Assembly (NCBI RefSeq): GCF_014647515.1
Contig: NZ_BMPI01000040.1
Coordinates: 1 to 64,000 of the forward strand
Source: Dactylosporangium sucinum
GTDB taxonomy: Bacteria; Actinomycetota; Actinomycetes; Mycobacteriales; Micromonosporaceae
DNA: 64,000 bases
Direction of reading: 5' to 3'
The notes under the pieces are model-generated. The model was not told where the DNA came from. It did no database searches and saw only the letters and a list, made by a program, of their open reading frames with translations. This document shows positions 50,696-58,967 of this stretch, one piece after another (position 1 is the first letter of the stretch; every line of letters begins with the position of its first letter). The translations under genes were made by a program, and so were the position numbers.

Positions 50696-50729
50696 GTCCC
50701 GGGTCCGGAGGGATGGCCGGACCCGGGAC
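50696..50729. terminator. Terminator hairpin 1 after the xylanase gene
   Basis: 13-bp stem gtcccgggtccgg / ccggacccgggac, 8-nt loop, followed by cccctttctt. Closest to a canonical rho-independent terminator in this window. Confidence 0.85.
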
Positions 50730-50748
50730 CCCTTTCTTGTTCGCACAG

Positions 50749-50786
50749 AGGCCGCGTGCGGGGTTCGAGCACCCCGCACGCGGCCT
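50749..50786. terminator. Terminator hairpin 2 after the xylanase gene
   Basis: 15-bp perfect stem aggccgcgtgcgggg / ccccgcacgcggcct, 8-nt loop, 19 bp after the first hairpin. A back-to-back pair suggests tight insulation of the downstream region. Confidence 0.75.
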
Positions 50787-51064
50787 ACTGCCGTCGACGC
50801 CCCGTTGATCGGGTTCACGTGCCGGCACTGATCCCGCCCCGGACGTTGCTGCGTCGTTGCGAGGACGGAAACTTCCACGCCGGAGCCGGCTCACCCCATG
50901 ATCAGGGGAAGCTCCTGGTTGCCGGGGCAGCCACGCGTTGGACGTTTGGTGTGACGGCTCAGGTCCGCACGGCTTTGAGTGTGGGCTGAATATCCGATCT
51001 CGTTCCGGCAGAGGCATGTCGGATCATCTACGCGTGGCCGGCCGATGAGTGAAGGCGGTGACCG

Positions 51065-51172
51065 TTGTCGGCGTCATCTCCTTTTGCCGTCGGTGCAAGC
51101 CCCCATCTCTCGATGATCATCGGCGGCGTGGCCGCTGGGGTCGTCCTACTATTGCTGATCTTTGGGACGTAG
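51065..51172 (+). CDS. Possible small membrane peptide (35 aa)
   Basis: TTG 51065 (or ATG 51116) opens a short frame ending SMIIGGVAAGVVLLLLIFGT-stop, a single strongly hydrophobic helix. No clear ribosome-binding site, and the lower-GC context weakens codon-bias evidence. Either a small membrane protein or a remnant of a larger gene. Confidence 0.25.
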   Translation: MSASSPFAVGASPHLSMIIGGVAAGVVLLLLIFGT

Positions 51173-51274
51173 CGTCCTGACGCCGGAAATTCGTTTGCAA
51201 CATCGGGCAATTGATTCAAGCGTTGTCTTCGACCAATACAGCACCACACTGATCGGACCCGCAGAGGAGGATCG

Positions 51275-51874
51275 ATGGTGGCAACGTGTCAGGTCGACAA
51301 CTGCGGTGTCGTTGCGATCGCGCGATGCTCGAACCCGGGCTGCCAGGTGCCGGGCGGTGCCGCATTCTGCCTGTCGCACGGCACCATCGGCGGACATTGC
51401 GGGCTCTGCCTTCGAGTCACCAAGGAGCGCATCGACGATATCGCGGCCAGGTGTGCAAACGCCAGGAACCGCATTCGCGTGATGGCCGAACTACTGACGA
51501 GCGAAGGGTTCAGCCCGCCGAATCGTTACTTCCGGGCAACGGCGACCAAAACCAACTGGCGTGGCAAGGTGATCGAGGTCGACGATCCGGCAGCCGATGG
51601 CTATGGCTGGCCCGTTGGTATCCATGAGTGGGTGTGGTCCGTCGAAGTTGGATGGCCTCACAACAACCGTCAGGAAAGGCGCGGTCGCCGCCAACTCTTT
51701 GTGAACAACAACGGCGAGATCATTGCCCACGGCAACAGGTCTGCTTCAGGGCGTCCCGCTGTCTCCTCGCAGTACGCATTCATGCAGGGTCCTGAAATCG
51801 TTGAGTTCTGGGACGGAATAGTCGAGCGCATGGCTGACATCGTTCGCAGCCATGGCTTGACCGTACCGTCATAG
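51275..51874 (+). CDS. Orphan Cys/His-rich protein (199 aa)
   Basis: GTG/ATG near 51275, preceded by GCAGAGGAGGATC, a good ribosome-binding site. The first 50 residues look like a B-box or AN1-style zinc module: CQVDNCGVVAIARCSNPGCQVPGGAAFCLSHG, then HCGLC (eight Cys, two His). Residues 55-199 have an alpha/beta pattern with WVWSVEVGWPHN and GRRQLFVNNNGEIIAHG. The third-position GC is visibly lower than in neighbours, suggesting recent acquisition. No family recognised. It sits alone between xylanase and the second ABC operon. Confidence 0.65.
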   Translation: MVATCQVDNCGVVAIARCSNPGCQVPGGAAFCLSHGTIGGHCGLCLRVTKERIDDIAARCANARNRIRVMAELLTSEGFSPPNRYFRATATKTNWRGKVIEVDDPAADGYGWPVGIHEWVWSVEVGWPHNNRQERRGRRQLFVNNNGEIIAHGNRSASGRPAVSSQYAFMQGPEIVEFWDGIVERMADIVRSHGLTVPS

Positions 51875-51948
51875 TCACGGACGCCAGGCTACCCGAAAGG
51901 CTGCAGGGGCTTTCCGGCCGGAATCGGCAATATGCAATACAACTCCTT

Positions 51949-51972
51949 CGTCGGCCGGCCGGCCGGCCGACG
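51949..51972. repeat. 24-bp perfect palindrome (CGTC(GGCC)4GACG)
   Basis: A self-complementary run of four GGCC units bounded by CGT and ACG, 75 bp after the orphan gene. It may act as a terminator hairpin for that gene. No adjacent promoter. Confidence 0.5.
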
Positions 51973-52092
51973 GTGTCGTGGCCGTGCCGGGTGGGGTGGT
52001 GCCGCCGCTGGCGGACTGCCGGCAGGACCGCCCGGCTGAGCGTGCGAAGCCCGGGAACCGGGCGTCGCCGCCAGGGCGGGCCTGGACCCGCG

Positions 52093-52125
52093 CCGGGGAC
52101 CGGGCCGCCGATGCCCGGTCCCCGG
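52093..52125. terminator. Terminator of the minus-strand ABC operon
   Basis: 13-bp stem ccggggaccgggc / gcccggtccccgg with a 7-nt loop, 20 nt beyond the stop of the permease ending at 52145. Confidence 0.75.
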
Positions 52126-52144
52126 AGTCTCCGCGGTGCGGGCG

Positions 52145-53020
52145 TCAGCCCTTCACGGAGCCGGTCAGGCCGCCCACGATGTGGCGCTCGGCGAAGACGA
52201 AGAAGCCGACGGCCGGGATCATCGAGGCCGCCGTGTAGGCCAGGATCTTCGCGGTGTCCTGGGAGTACTGGCTCTGGAACGCGGCCACGCCCAGGGGGAG
52301 CGTGAAGTTGTCCGGGTTGCTCAGCACCAGCAGCGGCAGCAGGTACGCGTTCCAGCTCGTCACGAAGGCCAGGATGCCGACCGTCGTCAGGGCCGGGCGG
52401 CTCAACGGGAGCAGGATCCGCCAGAAGAAGCCCAGGCGGCTCGCCCCGTCCATCGCGGCCGCGTCCTCCAGCTCGCCCGGGATGGCGGCCATGAACGGGC
52501 GGAGGATGACGATCGTGATCGGCAGGGCGAACGCGGCCTGCGGCAGCGCCACGCCCAGCGAGGTCTCCAGCAGGTCGAGCTCCCGCAGGAGCAGGTACAG
52601 CGGGAGCGCGGCCGCGGTGACCGGGAACAGCAGGCCGATCGTGAAGAGGGTGTAGAGCCCCTCGCGGCCCGTGAAGCTGTACCGCGACAACGCGAACGCC
52701 GCCATCGAGCCGACCACGAGCGTCAGCCCGGTCGCGATGACCGCGATGACGGCGCTGTTGCCCATCGCGTTCCAGAACACCTCGGACGTGAACACGTCCG
52801 TGAAGTTCGACAGCACCCACGGGTCGGGCCAGCCGGCCGGGGCGTTGTTGATCTGCGCGTTGGTCCGGAAACCGCCGAGGATCGTGAACAGCAGCGGGAT
52901 GACGGTGATGCCGACGACGAGCAGCACGGTGAGGTACGTGAACGGGGTGCCGAGCGTCAGGGCGGCGGCGCGCCGCCGGGTTGACGAGGTTGCAGCGGTT
53001 GCAGCGGCCACGCCGGTCAC
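52145..53020 (-). CDS. Sugar ABC transporter permease (MalG-type), second system
   Basis: A 291-residue permease. The first TM is TYLTVLLVVGITVIPLLFTILGG; the EAA loop is EDAAAMDGASRLGFFWRILL; and the C-terminus FFVFAERHIVGGLTGSVKG is standard. GTG 53020 overlaps the TGA of the upstream permease (GTGA), so translationally coupled. Last gene of binding protein-permease-permease; no ATPase nearby, again suggesting a shared ATPase. Confidence 0.92.
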   Translation of the reverse strand: MTGVAAATAATSSTRRRAAALTLGTPFTYLTVLLVVGITVIPLLFTILGGFRTNAQINNAPAGWPDPWVLSNFTDVFTSEVFWNAMGNSAVIAVIATGLTLVVGSMAAFALSRYSFTGREGLYTLFTIGLLFPVTAAALPLYLLLRELDLLETSLGVALPQAAFALPITIVILRPFMAAIPGELEDAAAMDGASRLGFFWRILLPLSRPALTTVGILAFVTSWNAYLLPLLVLSNPDNFTLPLGVAAFQSQYSQDTAKILAYTAASMIPAVGFFVFAERHIVGGLTGSVKG

Positions 53021-53994
53021 CCCACCATCCGGGTCAGCGCGCCGTCGGTGTCCCGGCGCAGCGCGAAGCGCTGGTAGATCAGCGCGAAGATGAAGCACAC
53101 GACGAAGAGCACGACCGCGACGGCGCTGCCGAAGCCGAACTCGTACCGGTTGAAGCCGTGGTCGAGCAGGTAGGTCGCCATCGTCGCCGAGGCGCTGGCG
53201 GGGCCGCCGAGCGTCATGATCCAGACGATGTCGAACAGCTGGAGCGACCCGATGATGGACAGGAAGATCCAGATCCGGATGGTCGGGCCGAGCAGCGGCA
53301 GCACGATGCTGCGCGTGGTCTGCCAGGACGAGGCGCCGTCGGTGGCGGCGGCCTCCCGCAGCTCGGCCGGGATGCTCTGCAGGCCGGCGAGCAGCAGGAT
53401 GATGCCGAAGCCGATGTACTTCCAGGTGATCACGACGAACAGCGTGTAGAGCACGAGATTCCCGTCGGCGAGCCACTCCTGGATCAGCCCGCCCAGTCCC
53501 ACGGCCTTGAACGCCTGGTCGACGAAGCCGCCCGGCTGCAGCATCAGCAGCCACACCACCGCCGTCACCGCCTCCGAGAGCACGTACGGCATGAAGACGA
53601 CCAGCCGCAGTACCGCCCGGCCACGAATCTTGCGGTTGAGCAGCAGCGCCAGCCCGATCGACAGCGGCAGCTGGACGGCGACCGACAGCACCGCGATGAT
53701 GATGTTGTGCCACAGGGCGCTGCGGAAGACCTCGTCCTCCAGCACCCGCTGGTAGTTGCCGAAGCCGTACGGCGTGCGGGGGCTGAAGCCCGTCCACTTG
53801 TAGAAGCTGTAGTAGATCGCCACCGCGATGGGCAGCAGCACGAACCCGACGAAGAGCACCAGCGCGGGGGTCAGCAGCAGCGCCAGTTCGAGGCGCTTGC
53901 TGCCGCGACGCGGGCGGCGGGCCGGCCGCGAGTGCTCGCGGCCGGCCGTCGTGTCGGGGCCCGCCGAGACGGCGGGGTCACCCACTCTGGTCAT
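53017..53994 (-). CDS. Sugar ABC transporter permease (MalF-type), second system
   Basis: A 325-residue permease. A long basic cytoplasmic N-terminus (RPARRPRRGSKRLE) precedes six predicted TM helices (LALLLTPALVLFVGFVLLPIAVAIYYS). The EAA-type loop is REAAATDGASSWQTTRSIVL. ATG 53994 overlaps the binding-protein stop. Pairs with the downstream permease. Confidence 0.92.
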   Translation of the reverse strand: MTRVGDPAVSAGPDTTAGREHSRPARRPRRGSKRLELALLLTPALVLFVGFVLLPIAVAIYYSFYKWTGFSPRTPYGFGNYQRVLEDEVFRSALWHNIIIAVLSVAVQLPLSIGLALLLNRKIRGRAVLRLVVFMPYVLSEAVTAVVWLLMLQPGGFVDQAFKAVGLGGLIQEWLADGNLVLYTLFVVITWKYIGFGIILLLAGLQSIPAELREAAATDGASSWQTTRSIVLPLLGPTIRIWIFLSIIGSLQLFDIVWIMTLGGPASASATMATYLLDHGFNRYEFGFGSAVAVVLFVVCFIFALIYQRFALRRDTDGALTRMVG

Positions 53995-55304
53995 TTGTTC
54001 GCTACGGCCTTGTTGAACGCGTCGACGATCCCCTGCGGGCTGCCCTTGCCGGCGAAGAAGTCGGCGATGGCGTCGTTGAGGGCCTGACCGACGCTGGTGG
54101 GCAGGGCCTGGTCGAAGTACACCTGAATGTAGGGCGCCTTGTTGAGGGCCTCCTGCACCGTCTTGAGCGACGGGTCCTGGATCGCCGAGATGGCGGCCGG
54201 GTTGGCCGGCAGCGTCGCCGTGTTCGACGTGACCAGCTTGGTCTGCACCTCGGTGCTGGCGATGTACTTCAGGAAGTCGGCGCAGGCCGCCCCGCCCTTG
54301 ACGCTGCAGGAGAACCCGTCGCCGCCGCCGAGCGCGGTGCCCGGGGTGCCCTTGCCGCCCTCGACCTCGGGGAACGGGAACCAGCTGAGCTTCTTGGCGT
54401 AGTCCTTGTCCTCGGTGAGCGGGATCATCGTGGGCAGCTCCCAGTCACCCTGCAGCTCCATCGCGGCCTTGCCGTTGGCGACCAGGCCGGCCGAGCTGCC
54501 GGCGCCCTGCTGGGCGGGGGTGCCGAGGAACGCGTCCTGGAACGGCTTGGAGTCGATGAGCTTCTTGAGGTCCTCGCCGGCCTTGACGAAGCAGGCGTCG
54601 TCCATCTTCAGGCTCTTCACGGTGTTCTTGAGGACGTCGAGCGAGCACTCGCGGATCGCGAAGTACGACCACCAGAACGCGTCCGGCCACTTGTCCTTGC
54701 CGCCGAGGGAGACCGGGGTGATGCCCTTGGCCTTGAGCTTGGTGACCGCGTCGTTGAACTCGGTCATCGTCTTCGGCGGGGCGGCGATGCCCGCCTGCTC
54801 GAAGAGGTCCTTGCGGTACCAGAACCCGACGACGTGCAGGTCGTAGGGAATGCCGTACTGCTTGCCGTCGACCGCCCAGCCCTGGGCGGACGCACCCATG
54901 GAGCTGATCCAGTCCTTGGTGTCGGCGGTCATGTCGTACAGCTTGCCCGACTCGACCTGCGTGGCCAGGGCGCCGCCGCCCCACTGCTGGAAGATGTTCG
55001 GCGGGGTCGGCGACTGCAGCGCCACCGAGATCTTCGTCTTCAGTGCCTCGTTCTGCGTCGGCTCCACCTGGAACTTCACGTTCGGGTGGGCCTTGCTGTA
55101 CTCGTCCGCGATGCCCTGCCAGACGCTCTTGCCGGGGTCCTGCGCGCCGTTGTGCCACCAGGTCAGGGTGACGGGGGCGTTGGGGTCACTGGAACTTGGT
55201 TCGTCGTCGCCGCATGCGGTCAGGGAGGGCAGGGCCATCGTCAATGCGATGGCGATCGTTGCCAGCCTCCGTGGGGTGCTCAGGCGGACGTTCAAAGTGA
55301 TCAT
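53991..55304 (-). CDS. Sugar ABC transporter substrate-binding lipoprotein, second system
   Basis: A 437-residue receptor. The lipobox LPSLTAC places the lipid-modified Cys at about residue 31. The mature domain begins VTLTWWHNGAQDPGKSVWQGIADEYS and contains WGGGALATQVESGKLYDMTAD, GIPYDLHVVGFWYRKDLFEQAGI and GGGDGFSCSVKGGAACADFLK. Divergent from the lacI-GH3 pair, with an operator between. The imported sugar is plausibly the GH3 substrate (beta-linked oligosaccharide). Confidence 0.92.
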   Translation of the reverse strand: MITLNVRLSTPRRLATIAIALTMALPSLTACGDDEPSSSDPNAPVTLTWWHNGAQDPGKSVWQGIADEYSKAHPNVKFQVEPTQNEALKTKISVALQSPTPPNIFQQWGGGALATQVESGKLYDMTADTKDWISSMGASAQGWAVDGKQYGIPYDLHVVGFWYRKDLFEQAGIAAPPKTMTEFNDAVTKLKAKGITPVSLGGKDKWPDAFWWSYFAIRECSLDVLKNTVKSLKMDDACFVKAGEDLKKLIDSKPFQDAFLGTPAQQGAGSSAGLVANGKAAMELQGDWELPTMIPLTEDKDYAKKLSWFPFPEVEGGKGTPGTALGGGDGFSCSVKGGAACADFLKYIASTEVQTKLVTSNTATLPANPAAISAIQDPSLKTVQEALNKAPYIQVYFDQALPTSVGQALNDAIADFFAGKGSPQGIVDAFNKAVANK

Positions 55305-55392
55305 CTCCTGACGGGGGCGGGGCGAGCTAGGCGCTCGGCCCTCGATGCCGCCAGAGTCTCCGCCTTAGTTCCAACTCTTGTCAATCGTTGTT

Positions 55393-55404
55393 GATAACGT
55401 TATC
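55393..55404. promoter_or_regulatory. LacI-type operator GATAACGTTATC
   Basis: Perfect 12-bp palindrome centred on CG, in the 118-bp gap between the divergent binding-protein and lacI genes and 19 bp before the lacI GTG. It should let the adjacent LacI protein control both transcription units. Confidence 0.7.
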
Positions 55405-55422
55405 GGAAGCTATTGTGCCCTC

Positions 55423-56439
55423 GTGAAACCCAGTTCCCGCGTCACGATCCGGGACGTCGCGGTCGCCGCCGGCGTCTCGGTCGCCACGGTGTCCAAGGTG
55501 CTCAACGCCCGTTACGGCGTCTCCGCGGCCACCAGCGCCCACGTGCAGAGCGTCATCCGCGAGCTGGGCTACGAGGCCAGCCTCGTGGCGCAGAGCCTGC
55601 GCAACCACCGCACGAACGTCATCGGCATCCTGGTCGCCGACCTGGAGCCGTTCAGCACCGAGCTGCTCAAGGGCGCGGCGAAGGCGATCAAGGGCACCGG
55701 GTACGAGCTCGTGGTGTACTCCGCGGGCGGCCGGTCGAGCGACCACGCGGGCTGGGAACAGCGCTACCTCTCCCGGCTGTCGGGCACCCTCATCGACGGC
55801 GCGGTCCTGGTCACCCCGACGGTCGTCGACGTCGACTACGGCACCGCCGTCGTCGCCGTCGACCCGCACGCCGGCCCGAGCGGGCTGCCCACCGTCGACT
55901 CCGACAACCTGCTCGGCGCGCGGCTGGGCACCCAGCACCTGCTGGACCTCGGCCACCGGCGCATCGCGATGCTCAGCGGCCGGCCCGACCTGGAGTCGGC
56001 GAAGCTGCGCGAGCTGGGGTACACCGACGCGCTGCGCGCGGCCGGCGTGCCCATCGACCAGGCGCTCATCCAGGTCGGCAACTACGACCCGGACGCCTCG
56101 GCCGAGGCCGCCCGGCGCCTGCTGGCGGGGCCCGACCGGCCCACCGCGATCTTCGCGGCCAACGACATCTCGGCCATCGCGGCGATCGAGGTCGCGGTCG
56201 GCATGGGCCTGCGGGTCCCGGAGGACCTGTCGGTCGTCGGGTTCGACAACGTGCCCGAGGCCGCCCTCGCCACGCCGGCCCTCACCACCGTCGAGCAACC
56301 CATCCACGAGATGGGCCACCGCGCGATCGACCTGCTCATCCAGCTGATGCGCGGTGAGCAGGTCGAGGCGACGCACGTCCGCCTCACCACGAGCCTCGTG
56401 GTGCGGCAGTCCACCAGGGCAATTGGAGCTAACGCGTGA
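55423..56439 (+). CDS. LacI-family regulator of the second ABC/GH3 system
   Basis: A 338-residue repressor starting at GTG 55423 (VKPSSRVTIRDVAVAAGVSVATVSKVLNARYG). The HTH is intact and the hinge reads ASLVAQSLRNHRTNVIGILV. The periplasmic-binding-like core ends VVGFDNVPEAALATPALTTVEQPIHEMG. An upstream GTG/ATG would add 15 residues overlapping the operator and is less likely. TGA overlaps the GTG of the GH3 gene, so they are co-expressed. Confidence 0.93.
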   Translation: MKPSSRVTIRDVAVAAGVSVATVSKVLNARYGVSAATSAHVQSVIRELGYEASLVAQSLRNHRTNVIGILVADLEPFSTELLKGAAKAIKGTGYELVVYSAGGRSSDHAGWEQRYLSRLSGTLIDGAVLVTPTVVDVDYGTAVVAVDPHAGPSGLPTVDSDNLLGARLGTQHLLDLGHRRIAMLSGRPDLESAKLRELGYTDALRAAGVPIDQALIQVGNYDPDASAEAARRLLAGPDRPTAIFAANDISAIAAIEVAVGMGLRVPEDLSVVGFDNVPEAALATPALTTVEQPIHEMGHRAIDLLIQLMRGEQVEATHVRLTTSLVVRQSTRAIGANA

Positions 56440-58775
56440 CACTTGACAGCGGCGTCGCCGCCGGGACCTGGCGGGACGCCTCGGCGCCCGTCGCGGTGCG
56501 GGTGGCGGACCTCATGGCCCGGATGTCGCTGCGCGAGAAGGTGGCGCAGATGTACGGGATCTGGCTGAACATCGACGAGACCGCCGGGGAGGTCGCCCCG
56601 CACCAGCACGACCAGGCCGCCGAGCCGGTCGACTGGCCGGAGCTCATCCGCCACGGACTCGGCCAGGTCACGCGGACCTACGGCACCATCCCGATCGCCC
56701 CCGCCGACGGCGCCGCCCGCGTCGCCCGCCTGCAGCGCGAGATCGTCGCCGCCGGCCGCTTCGGCATCCCGGCCGTCATGCACGAGGAGGTCCTCACCGG
56801 CCTCGCGGCCTGGCAGGCCACCATCTACCCCGGCCCGCTGTCCTGGGGCGCCAGCTTCGACCCGGCGCTCGTCGAGGAGATGGGCGCCCGCATCGGCGCG
56901 ACCATGCGCCGCCTCGGCATCCAGCAGGGCCTCGCCCCGGTCCTCGACGTCGCCCGCGACCTGCGCTGGGGCCGCGTCGAGGAGACGATCGGCGAGGATC
57001 CGCACCTGGTCGGCACGATCGGCAGCGCCTACGTGCGGGGCCTGCAGTCCGCCGGGGTCGTGGCCACCCTCAAGCACTTCGCCGGCTACTCCGCCTCGCG
57101 CGCCGGGCGCAACCTCGCGCCGGTCTCCATCGGCCCGCGCGAGGTCGCCGACGTGCTGCTGCCGCCGTTCGAGATGGCACTGCGGGCCGGCGCCCGCTCG
57201 GTCATGAACAGCTACACCGACAACGACGGCGTCCCCGTCGCCGCCGACCCGACCGTCCTCACCGGGCTGCTCCGCGACGAGCTGCAGTTCACCGGCACCG
57301 TCGTCTCCGACTACTTCGCGGTCGCGTTCCTGCAGACCCTGCACGGCGTCGCCGGCAGCCGCGCCGACGCCGCCGCCCAGGCCCTGCTCGCCGGCATCGA
57401 CGTCGAGCTGCCCGGCGTCAACTGCTACGGCCCGCCCCTGCTGGCGGCGATCGAGTCCGGCCACGTCGACGAGACCCTCGTCGACCGGGCGGTGGCCCGC
57501 ATCCTGACCCAGAAGTGCGAGCTCGGCCTGCTCGACCCCGACTGGCGGCCCGAGCCGCCGGCGCTGGACACCGGCGACTTCGAGGTCGACGACCCGGCCT
57601 CGCGCGACCTCGCCCGGCGCCTCGCCGAGCGCGCCGTCGTCCTGCTGCGCAACGAGCCCGTCGCGGACGGCGCCCCGGTGCTCCCGCTGCGCCCGGGCGC
57701 CCGCCTGGCCGTGGTCGGCCCCGGCGCTGCGGACCCCAGCATGCAGCTGGGGTGCTACTCGTTCCCCCGCCACGTCCTCGTCCACCACCCCGACGTGCCG
57801 ACGGGCGTCGACCTGCCGTCGATTGTGGACAGCCTGCGCGGGGCGCACGACGTCAGCTACGCGCTGGGCTGTTCGGTCCTGGGCGGCGACGACGCGGACA
57901 TCGCCGCCGCGGTGGAGGCCGCCGCCTCGGCGGACGTGTGCGTGGCGGTCCTGGGCGACCTGGCCGGCCTGTTCGGCACCGGTACCTCCGGCGAGGGCTG
58001 CGACGCCGCCGACCTGCGCCTGCCCGGCCGCCAGGAGGAGCTGCTGGAGGCGCTGCTCGCCACCGGCACCCCGGTCGTGCTGGTCCTCCTGGTCGGTCGC
58101 CCGTACGAGCTGTCCCGCCAGATCGACCGCCTGGCCGCGGCCGTCTGCGGCTTCTTCCCGGGCGAAGAGGGCGCGGCGGCGGTCGCCGGCGTGCTCACCG
58201 GCCGGGTCAACCCGTCCGGGCGGCTGCCGGTCAGCTTCCCGGCGGCGGGCGCCAGCCAGCCGTCCACGTACCTCGCCGCACCGCTCGCCCGCCGCAGCGA
58301 CGTGAGCACGGTCGACCCGACACCGCTCTTCCCGTTCGGGCACGGCCTGTCGTACGCGAGCGCCGAGTGGGGCGAGGTCGTCCTCGACGCGCCCGGCGGC
58401 TGGCCGACGGACGGCGCCGTCGAGCTGGCCGTCCCGCTGTCGAACCCGACCGACCGGGAGACGAGCACGGTGGTCCAGGTGTACCTCCACGACCCGGTCG
58501 CCGAGGTTGCCCGCCCGGTCGTGCAGCTGCTGGCCGCGCCGCGGGTCGACCTGGCGCCGGGCGAGCGCCGGACGGTCGTGGTCGGCCTGCACGCCGACCT
58601 GCTGTCCTACCCGGGCCGCTCCGGCCACCGGCTGGTCGAGCCGGGCGAGGTCGAGCTGCGGGTGGGCGCGTCGAGCGCCGACGTCCACGCGACGCTGCGG
58701 CTGGAGGTGGTCGGGTCACGCCGCAAGGTAGGCGCCGACCGCCACCTGACCCCGGAGATCACCCTGATCCCATAA
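56436..58775 (+). CDS. GH3 beta-glucosidase/beta-xylosidase-like enzyme
   Basis: A 779-residue, signal-peptide-less GH3 enzyme. Barrel: LMARMSLREKVAQMYGIWLN, FGIPAVMHEEVLTG, WGRVEETIGEDPHLV, VVATLKHFAGYSASRAGRNLAPV, and the nucleophile in TVVSDYFAV (Asp292). The alpha/beta-sandwich C-domain includes ADVCVAVLGDLAGLFGTGTSGEGCDAADLRLPGRQEELLEAL and a FnIII-like end (VAEVARPVVQLLAAPRVDLAPGERRTV). The HEE form at EEVLTG is seen in the xylosidase/glucosidase branch. Being intracellular, it should act on imported oligosaccharides from the divergent ABC transporter. Palindromic element copy 3 follows the stop. Confidence 0.9.
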   Translation: MTLDSGVAAGTWRDASAPVAVRVADLMARMSLREKVAQMYGIWLNIDETAGEVAPHQHDQAAEPVDWPELIRHGLGQVTRTYGTIPIAPADGAARVARLQREIVAAGRFGIPAVMHEEVLTGLAAWQATIYPGPLSWGASFDPALVEEMGARIGATMRRLGIQQGLAPVLDVARDLRWGRVEETIGEDPHLVGTIGSAYVRGLQSAGVVATLKHFAGYSASRAGRNLAPVSIGPREVADVLLPPFEMALRAGARSVMNSYTDNDGVPVAADPTVLTGLLRDELQFTGTVVSDYFAVAFLQTLHGVAGSRADAAAQALLAGIDVELPGVNCYGPPLLAAIESGHVDETLVDRAVARILTQKCELGLLDPDWRPEPPALDTGDFEVDDPASRDLARRLAERAVVLLRNEPVADGAPVLPLRPGARLAVVGPGAADPSMQLGCYSFPRHVLVHHPDVPTGVDLPSIVDSLRGAHDVSYALGCSVLGGDDADIAAAVEAAASADVCVAVLGDLAGLFGTGTSGEGCDAADLRLPGRQEELLEALLATGTPVVLVLLVGRPYELSRQIDRLAAAVCGFFPGEEGAAAVAGVLTGRVNPSGRLPVSFPAAGASQPSTYLAAPLARRSDVSTVDPTPLFPFGHGLSYASAEWGEVVLDAPGGWPTDGAVELAVPLSNPTDRETSTVVQVYLHDPVAEVARPVVQLLAAPRVDLAPGERRTVVVGLHADLLSYPGRSGHRLVEPGEVELRVGASSADVHATLRLEVVGSRRKVGADRHLTPEITLIP

Positions 58776-58783
58776 CCGCCCCT

Positions 58784-58875
58784 CCCTCCGCGTCGATCTT
58801 GCAGTTGTGGTGCCTGACAAACCCGGACATTGTGGGAGTGTCGCGGCACCACAACTGCAAGATCGACGCGGAGGG
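58784..58875. repeat. Dispersed palindromic element, copy 3 (31-bp perfect arms)
   Basis: Arms ccctccgcgtcgatcttgca... (58784-58814) and exact reverse complement (58845-58875), 30-nt spacer tgacaaacccggacattgtg... similar to copy 2. It lies between the convergent GH3 and esterase genes. The longest stem of the three copies. Confidence 0.85.
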
Positions 58876-58933
58876 CGGAGGGCGGAGGCCCGGGGGAGCG
58901 GGGGAGCCGGGGGAGCGGGGGAGTGGGGGTGGG

Positions 58934-58960
58934 GGTGCCCCGCCGGGCGGGCGGGGCACC
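58934..58960. terminator. Terminator hairpin of the esterase gene
   Basis: 11-bp stem ggtgccccgcc / ggcggggcacc with a 5-nt loop, 8 nt past the esterase stop on the minus strand. Confidence 0.7.
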
Positions 58961-58967
58961 ACTCGGG

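Larger units (their letters stand above)
50684..51274. other. Long intergenic region of lower GC
   Basis: It holds the two xylanase terminators (50696-50786) and then about 480 bp with no convincing large gene. From about 50980 the base composition is clearly less GC-rich than the surroundings. One possible 35-residue membrane peptide (51065-51172) is listed separately. Confidence 0.5.

Noticed and set aside
21073..58875. The three palindromes as simple rho-independent terminators
   Set aside because: Arms are long and AT-containing, spacers are 30 nt and conserved among copies, one copy is inverted, and separate GC hairpin terminators already exist beside copies 2 and 3.
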